Source: Synechococcus sp. PCC 6312 (GTDB lineage: Bacteria > Cyanobacteriota > Cyanobacteriia > Thermosynechococcales > Thermosynechococcaceae). Taken from it: a stretch of DNA of 64,000 nucleotides. Shown here piece after piece: positions 8,669 to 16,391 of this stretch. The position numbers and the translations under genes are program-made. Where the stretch lies: the NCBI RefSeq assembly GCF_000316685.1, contig NC_019680.1, forward strand, positions 1,241,501 to 1,305,500, written 5' to 3'. Under the pieces are notes generated by a model. The model was not told the DNA's origin. It searched no databases and saw only the letters and a list, made by a program, of their open reading frames with translations. Within the stretch, counting starts at the first letter, position 1. Each line of letters begins with the position of its first letter.

Positions 8669-11600
8669 ATGTATCCCCCCAACCTGGATAGTCAAAACTC
8701 AGTCTTTGAGACGGGTGTTTCCTTAGCGCCCTCGTTGCAAGGGTTATTTGCCCTGTCTTGGGAGGGCCTGGTTTTCACCGATCGGCTGGGGATTTGTCAC
8801 CACATTAACAATAGTGCTGCCACCATGCTTGGCCTGGACTCAGCAGCTTCCCCACAATCCTATAATCTTCATCAGTTTTTAGGCGTAACCCAAGACCCGG
8901 CCTGGCATACGTGGCAACACAGTCATGATACCTCTGTTGTAGATGGTAACAGCCCTGCCTATTTTCGTGGCACAACTACCCTGACCCGTACCAATGGCCA
9001 AACCGCTGATCTGACCTATGGTGTTACTGCCCAGGCCAATGGTTTTCTATGGATTCTGCCCCCATCCCAACTGATTCAATGGCAAGAAGCAACCGGGCAG
9101 TCTGATTCTCCCGATAAATTAACCCCGGCTTCCTACCAGGCCATTCTGGAAACCCAAACGGAGATGGTTGTCCGGTTTTTACCCGATAGCACCTTTACCT
9201 ATGTCAATCCGGCCTATTGTCAAATGATTGGCAAACCAGCGGCAGAACTCTTGGGTCGGCATTTTCTCGAAGTTATTCCCCCCGATGCCCAGGCCATGAT
9301 GCGAGAAGAACTCTGGGCCATGAATACCCTCACCCCCAAACATCCCTTTCGAGTTGTGATTAACCCCAGCATTGGTCACGATGGCAGTCAGATCTGGCAT
9401 GAATGGACAAATATCGCCCTTTTTGACAACAACGACACCATTATTGAGTTCCAGGCTACGGGGCGCGACATCACGGCTGACTATAACTTCACCCGCACCC
9501 TCAAAGCTGCCAAAGATCGCCTACAACTGGCCTTGGAAATTGCCGAAATAGGTTACTGTGACTGGGACTTACGCAGCAATCGTCTCATTTGGTCAGACGG
9601 CTATGAACAACTCATGGGCCTGGCTCCAGGAACCTTTGACCAGCGGATTGAAACCTTTATGGGCCTCGTACATCCTGAAGATCGGGCCCGAGTTCAAACC
9701 GTCATTGACGACATTATCCAATCTCACCAACAGCGAACCGTTGAATTTCGGATTGTCAGACCCAGTGGGGAAATTCGCTGGTTTTTGGCCCGTGGGACAG
9801 CGATTTACGATGATCACGGCCACCCAGTCCGCTTTACGGGCGTGGACATGGATATTACGGCGCAAAAACTCCGGGAACAGGAATTGCAATATCAACGGGA
9901 TTTACGGGAACTGTTGTTTAACGAATCTACAGATGCGATGTTTTTGGTGGATCCCCACACTGTCCAAATTGTGGATTGTAATCCCCGTGCTGTTGAATTA
10001 TTTGAAGCTGATAAAAAGTCAAATCTGATTGGTTTAGCCGGCCATACCCTCCATGTCCGCCCCTTCACTGCTGCAGAAGTCGAGGCCAACGTTACCCAAA
10101 TGCACAGTCAGGGGTTTTGGACAATGGAAATCGAATATCAAACCCTGAAAGGCAATCGGTTTTGGGGAAATATTGCTGCTAAACCGGTCACCATTGCTGG
10201 CCGCCCCCACAGCTTTGTCCGCGTTAGCGATATTTCCCGGTGGAAACAAGTCACCCTCGCCTCAGAGTTAAGTGAACTGCGGTTTCGGACCATTTTTGAC
10301 CAGGCCGAGTTGGGCATTGCCATCTGTAGCGCTCCAGACTTTCGGATTGATCAGAGTAATCCTTGTTTACAAAATCTCCTGGGTTACACGGCAGAGAAAC
10401 TTAAATGCTTGGGGTTTGAACACATTACCCATCCCGATGACCTTGGCCTGGAGCAACCCTTTATTGATGAGTGTTTAGCTGGAACCCGTGATCATTACCA
10501 ACTCGAAAAGCGGTGTCTCACTAAAACGGGAGAAATTCGCTGGGTTAGTTTTTATCACACGACTGTCCGGGATGCCACTGGGCAGATTCAATTCGCTTTT
10601 GCTTTTTTTAAGGACATTAGCAACCGCAAACAGGCAGAACTTGCACTCCAGGCCAGTGAAGGACGCTTCCGAGCTTTGTTTGAGCAGGCTGTCTTTGGGA
10701 TTGTCTATGGTGAACTTTCCGGTGAGTTTGTATCGGTAAATCAAGCCTTTACGGCCATTACGGGCTACACCGAAGTTGAATTGCAAAACCACAGCTTTCG
10801 TACCATTACTTACCCTCCCGATTTAGACCGAGAACAACCACTAGTTCAAGCCCTGATGGCTGGCGAAATCCATTCCTATACACTCGAAAAACGCTATATC
10901 CGCAAAGATGGTTCCTTAGTTTGGGTTTTGGTAACCATTAACAAAATCTTTGATGATTCCGGTTGTGTCGTTGGTGGTATGGGAATTGTCCAAGATATTT
11001 CTGAACAGAAAGCTTTAGAAGCTCAACTGGAAACCAACCGCCGTAAATACCAAACTCTTTTTGAAGTCATACCTGTGGGAATTCTCGTCACCGATAAGCA
11101 GGGCCAGATCCTCGAAGTCAACCCAGCTTCTGAGCAAATTTTGCAATTGCCCTCAGCGGAACATAAGCGGCGGGGCCTAGGTAGTGCAAGTCAGAACCCA
11201 TGGGTTTGTTATCGCAGTGATGGAAGCTTGTTGCCTCCTGATGAGTATCCATCTGTAATTGCCCTCAATCAAAATTGCGCCCTACAGGGACTTGAGGTTG
11301 GCTATGAGCGACCCGATGGCGAATTGATTTGGTTAGATGTCACCGCCGCGCCAATTCCAATCCCAGGCCTGGGTGTAGTTTTAACCTATATAGACGTAAC
11401 TGAACGCAAACGCACCAGCCAAGCTCTTCGAGATAAAGAAACCAGTTTACGCCTGGCCCTAGAAGCTTCTAATCAAGGGTTTTATGATCTGGATATTGTG
11501 ACTGGCGAGGCCCAAACCGACTTTGGCTATGATGAAATGCTCGGCTATGCCCCCGGTGAATTAGTTCATAGCCTTGACTCTTGGCAAGCCAGTCTTCACC

Positions 11601-12934
11601 CGGAGGATCGAGACCCAACCCTAAAAACTCTGCAAGATTATCTCAGCGGGCAATTGGATCGCTATCGGGTGGAATTCCGGATTCAAACCAAAGCTGGGGA
11701 TTGGAAATGGGTCTTATCTACAGGCAAAATCGTGGCCTGGGACGCTGAAGGACAACCCACTCGGATGCTCGGAACCCATATTGACATTGATCAACGCAAA
11801 GATGCCGAACTTGCCTTAGCCAAGCAGGCCGCACAAGAACGCGTTTTTGTCGAAATTACCAATGACATTCGCCGCTCTCTTGATCTGCATCTAATTCTTG
11901 ACTCAGCTGTAGAAAACATCCGCGATCTTCTCCGCGCAGATCGGGTTCTGGTGTTAAGAGTTCTCCCAAACTACCATGCTGAAACCCTGGCCGAATCCCT
12001 AGAAGCAGGATTAACGTCTCTCCACAATCGCTGCTGGCTAAACTTTGAACTACCCGGTATTTGCTGGTCGGATTATTTGATGGGAGATTATCGCCTTGTT
12101 GATCGCGGGCATCAATCCCGCTGTGATACCTGTTGGATTCCCAACCTCACAGATGATGATATTCACGCCAAAATTATTGCGCCGATCAATCAAGCTAGGG
12201 GGGAAAATTCTTATCTTTGGGGACTTTTGATTGTTCAAAGCCAAGCCCCTATTTCCAGTTGGACTGATGATGATGGCCGCCTCATCGCCAGAATTTGCCA
12301 ACAACTAGCAATTGCCATTCAACAGGCCGAACTCTATGAATCTCTCCAGGCCGCCAACAGCGAGTTGCAAGCTGCTAATCAGGAACTTGAATATCTGGCT
12401 CGCTACGATGGGTTAACTCAGGTAGCCAATCGCCGTCACTTTGACGAATATCTCAACCAAGAATGGGGACGGATGAACCGGGAACAACAGCCCCTCGCCG
12501 TGATCATCTGTGATATTGATTTCTTCAAGGCCTATAACGACCACTATGGCCATATTGCTGGGGATAGTTGCTTGCAAAAGGTTGCCCTAGCCTTACAGAA
12601 AACCGTCAATCGGGCTGGAGATTTGGTGGCTCGCTACGGTGGAGAAGAATTTGCCTTGATTTTACCCAATACCAACCTGGCCGGGGCCTTAGCAGTCGCA
12701 GATAGAATCCAATTAGACATTCGTCAGTTGAACCTGCCCCATCACCATTCAGCCATTGCTCAGACCGTGACCCTCAGCCTTGGTATTACCGCCCATATCC
12801 CTGATCCTGACTCCTCTCTCCAGGCCCTCGTTGCCCAAGCTGATCATGCCCTTTACGCCGCCAAACAAACTGGTAGAAATCGTTACTGCTATTGGGATGG
12901 AACATTACCTAGGAGTTGGAATGAGGATCTCTAG
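8669..12934 (+). CDS. Multi-PAS / GAF / GGDEF diguanylate cyclase
   Basis: A 1421-residue signalling protein. I can trace eight successive PAS/PAC segments (each ending in a DIT/DIS/DVTER-type PAC motif, for example VDMDITAQKL, FKDISNRKQ, VQDISEQKA, IDVTERKRT), then a GAF domain (about 1055-1230), a short coiled linker and a GGDEF domain. The active-site motif is GGEEF (about 1324-1328) and an RxxD inhibitory site (RAGD) sits five residues before it, so an active, product-inhibited cyclase is expected. It makes cyclic di-GMP from GTP. No EAL domain, no membrane segment, and no clear bilin-binding Cys-His in the GAF, so it is probably a cytosolic redox, ligand or light sensor of unknown input. 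Confidence 0.92.
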   Translation: MYPPNLDSQNSVFETGVSLAPSLQGLFALSWEGLVFTDRLGICHHINNSAATMLGLDSAASPQSYNLHQFLGVTQDPAWHTWQHSHDTSVVDGNSPAYFRGTTTLTRTNGQTADLTYGVTAQANGFLWILPPSQLIQWQEATGQSDSPDKLTPASYQAILETQTEMVVRFLPDSTFTYVNPAYCQMIGKPAAELLGRHFLEVIPPDAQAMMREELWAMNTLTPKHPFRVVINPSIGHDGSQIWHEWTNIALFDNNDTIIEFQATGRDITADYNFTRTLKAAKDRLQLALEIAEIGYCDWDLRSNRLIWSDGYEQLMGLAPGTFDQRIETFMGLVHPEDRARVQTVIDDIIQSHQQRTVEFRIVRPSGEIRWFLARGTAIYDDHGHPVRFTGVDMDITAQKLREQELQYQRDLRELLFNESTDAMFLVDPHTVQIVDCNPRAVELFEADKKSNLIGLAGHTLHVRPFTAAEVEANVTQMHSQGFWTMEIEYQTLKGNRFWGNIAAKPVTIAGRPHSFVRVSDISRWKQVTLASELSELRFRTIFDQAELGIAICSAPDFRIDQSNPCLQNLLGYTAEKLKCLGFEHITHPDDLGLEQPFIDECLAGTRDHYQLEKRCLTKTGEIRWVSFYHTTVRDATGQIQFAFAFFKDISNRKQAELALQASEGRFRALFEQAVFGIVYGELSGEFVSVNQAFTAITGYTEVELQNHSFRTITYPPDLDREQPLVQALMAGEIHSYTLEKRYIRKDGSLVWVLVTINKIFDDSGCVVGGMGIVQDISEQKALEAQLETNRRKYQTLFEVIPVGILVTDKQGQILEVNPASEQILQLPSAEHKRRGLGSASQNPWVCYRSDGSLLPPDEYPSVIALNQNCALQGLEVGYERPDGELIWLDVTAAPIPIPGLGVVLTYIDVTERKRTSQALRDKETSLRLALEASNQGFYDLDIVTGEAQTDFGYDEMLGYAPGELVHSLDSWQASLHPEDRDPTLKTLQDYLSGQLDRYRVEFRIQTKAGDWKWVLSTGKIVAWDAEGQPTRMLGTHIDIDQRKDAELALAKQAAQERVFVEITNDIRRSLDLHLILDSAVENIRDLLRADRVLVLRVLPNYHAETLAESLEAGLTSLHNRCWLNFELPGICWSDYLMGDYRLVDRGHQSRCDTCWIPNLTDDDIHAKIIAPINQARGENSYLWGLLIVQSQAPISSWTDDDGRLIARICQQLAIAIQQAELYESLQAANSELQAANQELEYLARYDGLTQVANRRHFDEYLNQEWGRMNREQQPLAVIICDIDFFKAYNDHYGHIAGDSCLQKVALALQKTVNRAGDLVARYGGEEFALILPNTNLAGALAVADRIQLDIRQLNLPHHHSAIAQTVTLSLGITAHIPDPDSSLQALVAQADHALYAAKQTGRNRYCYWDGTLPRSWNEDL

Positions 12935-13003
12935 CCAATCTTTGTCATGGATCCTGAAAGCCAGGTCAAGAGTTAGGGCCTGGGAAATCAGAGCTAGGTC
13001 GGC

Positions 13004-13378
13004 TCAGGCCTCATCCTGATACTCTTCTAAAAAAGTTAGAAAATCGCTCAGGGCTGCTTGGGTTTGTTGGCTGGCGTCGAGTTGATGCCGTATTTGGAGA
13101 ATAGCAAATCGGTTTTGTAAATAAGCTCTTTGAGCCGCTCGTTCTCTTTCCTCAATCGCCTCGTCTCGGCTTCGATTTCCACTGTTCCACTCAAGGCCGA
13201 GATTAACCAGGAGAGCCGTTGTCCCAGCGATGAATGCCAAAAGGCTCCAGTCGAGGAGGGTGAGGGAGAACCAGGGGATGGGGATGTCTCTGGAGTTGCC
13301 ATAAAACCTCAGTAATGCCGCAATTGCATAGAGAAATGTTGTTAAAGCTCGAGGCAGAAGCGCAAGAAAACTCAGCAT
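13004..13378 (-). CDS. Small membrane protein with C-terminal helical tail, unknown function
   Basis: 124 residues: two hydrophobic stretches (about 5-25 and 38-62, the latter around LLDWSLLAFIAGTTALLVNL), then a charged, probably helical tail (RDEAIEERERAAQRAYLQNRF and LDASQQTQAALSDFL). I recognise no family. Another reading frame on the same strand (13302 to 13048, 84 codons) is also open and encodes a plausible Pro/Ser-rich then coiled-coil peptide; I prefer this frame because it is longer, spans the other completely and has clear membrane segments. Convergent to the diguanylate cyclase gene. Confidence 0.55.
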   Translation of the reverse strand: MLSFLALLPRALTTFLYAIAALLRFYGNSRDIPIPWFSLTLLDWSLLAFIAGTTALLVNLGLEWNSGNRSRDEAIEERERAAQRAYLQNRFAILQIRHQLDASQQTQAALSDFLTFLEEYQDEA

Positions 13379-13595
13379 AGCTTAACTTTAACTTTAGCCC
13401 AATTCAATCTGGACGGGGGGTTCCGCCAATCATCTGCCTAAAATAGTCTAGGAGAAAATTTATCCGTTATTGCCAGTTAGAATGCATCAGCCTGGAATCT
13501 TAAGAAACTCGAATAATTCTTGAAACCCACCCCATTTACTCTTAGGTTTATAGGTGTCTTCTTTGCCTTAAATCTTCTTGGTTGGGAGTGAGCCG

Positions 13596-13853
13596 ATGAA
13601 TAGCACCGATGTCTCCGGTAAAAAAATTGCTGCTGGAATTTGTGGCATCCTCTTGGGTGCGTTGGGCATCCATAAATTTGTTCTGGGCTATACCACTGAG
13701 GGGTTAGTGATGCTATTGGTCACCGTTCTAACCTGTGGAGTTGGGGGTTTTGTCATGGGCATTATTGGCCTGATTGAAGGGATCATTTATCTTGCCAAGC
13801 CAGATCAGGAGTTTTATAACACCTACATTCTTGCCAAAAAGGGCTGGTTCTAA
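13596..13853 (+). CDS. TM2 domain-containing membrane protein
   Basis: 85 residues from the ATG at 13596, which has a GGGAG site 7 bases upstream (a TTG at 13578 is in frame but has no such site). The body is a TM2 domain: KKIAAGICGILLGALGIHKFVLGY, then a second span with TCGVGGFVMGIIGLIEGI and the closing YLAKPDQEF. Two transmembrane helices joined by a short turn are expected. The function of bacterial TM2 proteins is not established. Its stop overlaps that of the following minus-strand permease gene by 4 bases. Confidence 0.85.
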   Translation: MNSTDVSGKKIAAGICGILLGALGIHKFVLGYTTEGLVMLLVTVLTCGVGGFVMGIIGLIEGIIYLAKPDQEFYNTYILAKKGWF

Positions 13854-14875
13854 TAACGGATACGCGGATCAATCCAGGCATTACAAATATCAATCGCTAA
13901 GCTAACCACAACCACAACTACCGCAAAAAAGACCATAATTCCTTGGACTGTGGCATAGTCTCGCAGCGAAATTGCTTCATAAAGACGGTTGCCCAGGCCT
14001 GGCCAAGAAAAGGTCACCTCTGTTAACACCGCCCCGCCCAACAAACTGGCAAAGGTTAGCCCCAAGACCGTAATCACAGGAATCAAGGCATTTTTCAGCG
14101 CGTGGTTGAATAAAATTTTTATTTCTGGGATGCCCCTCGCTCTGGCTGCTTCAACATAATCGGACTGGAGGGTTTGCTGCAAATTGACTCGGACAATCCG
14201 CTCGAAAATCCCGCTCAGAACAATGGCTAAACTCAATGTGGGCAAAATGAGGTAGTAGATGGAAATTCCTAATTCCTGCCACTGTCCACTGAGAAGACTA
14301 TCAATCGTATATAGCCCTGTCCATCCTTGAGGTGGTGGTAATGTGACCGGATATCGAGTCCCCAAGGGTAGCCATCTCAGTTCCACAGCGAAAACTAACT
14401 GTAAAAGCATCCCCAACCAAAACAGAGGCAATGCATAGGTGACAATCCCAAATAAGCGACCGCCCACATCCCAAACACTATTGCGTTTCACCGCTGCCAC
14501 GGTTCCGACCCCAATCCCAATCAGAAATGCTAGCCCCAAACTGTAAAGCGCTAGTTCTGCTGTAGCCGGAAAATGGGCCTGGATAATGTTAGCGACAGGT
14601 TCCCCTTGGCTGGTTAACGATGTGCCTAAATTGAGATGGAGTAACTGCCCCAAATACTTAAAATATTGTTCCCAGAGGGGAGCCGCCAGGCCGAGTTGTT
14701 CCCGAAGTGCTTCTTTGACAGCCGCAGGCGCGCGTGGCCCCAAAATGGCATCCACCGGATCTCCAGGGGTGGCCCGCAAGAGCAAAAACACAATGGTGAC
14801 AATTGTTAACAGCATCAGTGGGGCCAATAACAACCGCACCAAAATATAAGCTTGTAACGCCCGCAATCGCGACAT
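13850..14875 (-). CDS. ABC transporter permease, DppB/OppB family
   Basis: 341 residues with six or so membrane spans. Family marks: FLLLRATPGDP after the first span, REQLGLAAPLWEQYFKYL, and the EAA loop YVEAARARGIPEIKILFNHALKNALIPVITVLG, then LTEVTFSWPGLG. It should form one half of the membrane channel of a peptide/nickel-type importer. No DppC, ATPase or binding-protein gene is in the window, so the rest of the transporter must be encoded elsewhere, as is common in cyanobacteria. Substrate cannot be told from sequence. Confidence 0.9.
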   Translation of the reverse strand: MSRLRALQAYILVRLLLAPLMLLTIVTIVFLLLRATPGDPVDAILGPRAPAAVKEALREQLGLAAPLWEQYFKYLGQLLHLNLGTSLTSQGEPVANIIQAHFPATAELALYSLGLAFLIGIGVGTVAAVKRNSVWDVGGRLFGIVTYALPLFWLGMLLQLVFAVELRWLPLGTRYPVTLPPPQGWTGLYTIDSLLSGQWQELGISIYYLILPTLSLAIVLSGIFERIVRVNLQQTLQSDYVEAARARGIPEIKILFNHALKNALIPVITVLGLTFASLLGGAVLTEVTFSWPGLGNRLYEAISLRDYATVQGIMVFFAVVVVVVSLAIDICNAWIDPRIRY

Positions 14876-15422
14876 ACAGGACTAGACAGACGGTTCTCAA
14901 TCAGTATAACGAGGTCGTGGAGTGCCTTCAGAGATGAGATGATACTGATGGTTTGATTAATGTCTCATCCGAGTCTGAATCTCAATTCACCCCAAACAAA
15001 TAATTTCCTCTGCCAGTTTGATGCTCCCTAAGGCTCTCCACCCCATCCCAATGTTGACTGACTAGATTGCCTCTGTCTAATGAACTTTCTGAAATTCTAG
15101 GCTTGAGTGAAATGGAAGCTCCTGCCCGATCTGATTGTTCTGTGTTGGCCCTTTGGCAGGGGGTGCGGTAGGCCCAACCCGATCATCTCGAAATTGTAAA
15201 TCATCGCCCTCATCCCAGGCCTGGGGCCTTCTCCCACCCCAAAATGTAGCCCATAATGCCGACTTCAGCGATGATCATCTGTTAAAAGTTAAATTAAATT
15301 GAGGTAAGTCCTTAAGTTTTTCTAAATAATCTGGCATCATTCTCTGTATCACACCACATCGAGCGCGGCCCCCTGCTGAGGAACCCGGCTGGATTTTGGT
15401 CGCTCCTTCCCTTCACCTGCCT
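14876..15422. other. Intergenic region of about 550 bp, no gene recognised
   Basis: Lies between the divergent permease gene and cphB. It contains one CCAGGCCTGG palindrome (15215-15224) in a GC-rich patch (about 15150-15260) and an AT-rich stretch (about 15285-15335) that could hold the cphB promoter. I found no convincing tRNA, small RNA or terminator, and no exact GTA-N8-TAC NtcA site. Confidence 0.4.
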
Positions 15423-16289
15423 ATGCTACAACTTGAATCCCTATTTGCTCGGAACCCGGTTTCCCCTGCCATGAAATGTGCTGTGATGGCCATCGGCGGG
15501 GCGGAAGATAAAGTTCGGGGGCGACAAATTTTAACTGCATTTGTCCAACGCTCCGGGGGAAGTAATGCTGTAATTGGGGTCATTCCCTCGGCCTCTCGTG
15601 AACCCGATGCGATGGGGCGGCTCTATCACGACATCTTTATGGAAATTGGGGCCAAGGATGTCGAAATTCTTTTGGTTGCGGATCGCAGTGATGCCGAATC
15701 GGAAGAAATCCTGACCAAAATGGCCCGCTGTAGTGGCTTGTTCATGTCTGGGGGAGATCAACTGCGACTTTCAGCCCTGCTGGATGAAACCCCACTCCTG
15801 GAGCAATTACGGACTCAGGTTTGGCAAGGTCAATCGGTGTTAGCAGGAACGAGTGCGGGGGCAGCGGTGATGGGCCATGTGATGATTGCCAGTGGTGGTA
15901 GTAATGAACCCCCCAATCGCTCCTTGGTGGATATGGCTACAGGCCTGGGGATTATTCCCGATGTGATTGTGGATCAGCATTTTCACAACCGGAATCGTTT
16001 AGCCCGCTTGATCAGTGCCATTTCCGCCCACCCTGACAAGCTAGGGATTGGGATTGATGAAGATACCTGTGCCCTGTTTGAGCCGGATGGAACGGTGCGC
16101 GTCATGGGTAAAGGAGCCGTGACCATTGTGGATCCGCGGGATGTGAACTATACCAATTTCAGCCAAGTGGAAGTCACTTCGCCGTTAAGTATTTACAATT
16201 TACGACTGCATATCCTCAGCCACGAAGATTGCTACAACCTGAATACCCATCAAGTTCAGCATCAAAGCTCTAGCTTGCCTTCTCTCTAG
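15423..16289 (+). CDS. cphB: Cyanophycinase
   Basis: A serine-type exopeptidase that cleaves cyanophycin to beta-Asp-Arg dipeptides. The 288-residue protein has AVMAIGGAEDKVRGR near the start, GVIPSASREP, the GLFMSGGDQLRL segment, the nucleophile motif GTSAGAAVMG (Ser about 144) and VDQHFHNRNRLARL, all characteristic of peptidase family S51 cyanophycinases. I take the ATG at 15423; a TTG at 15396 would add nine residues. It is followed 102 bp downstream by cphA in the same direction, the usual cyanobacterial pair for making and mobilising nitrogen reserve. Confidence 0.96.
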   Translation: MLQLESLFARNPVSPAMKCAVMAIGGAEDKVRGRQILTAFVQRSGGSNAVIGVIPSASREPDAMGRLYHDIFMEIGAKDVEILLVADRSDAESEEILTKMARCSGLFMSGGDQLRLSALLDETPLLEQLRTQVWQGQSVLAGTSAGAAVMGHVMIASGGSNEPPNRSLVDMATGLGIIPDVIVDQHFHNRNRLARLISAISAHPDKLGIGIDEDTCALFEPDGTVRVMGKGAVTIVDPRDVNYTNFSQVEVTSPLSIYNLRLHILSHEDCYNLNTHQVQHQSSSLPSL

Positions 16290-16391
16290 GATTTAGTTGC
16301 AACCGAACTGTTCACCACAAACAGTTTACCGCCCTCCTAACTCTAAGACTAGAATGGTGGCAGATTTTACCCTCCTTGCGCCTGGTTTCCT

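Noticed and set aside
13048-13302. 84-codon frame inside the 124-residue membrane protein gene
   Set aside because: Not listed as a gene because the enclosing frame is longer and has clear membrane segments; kept as a finding.
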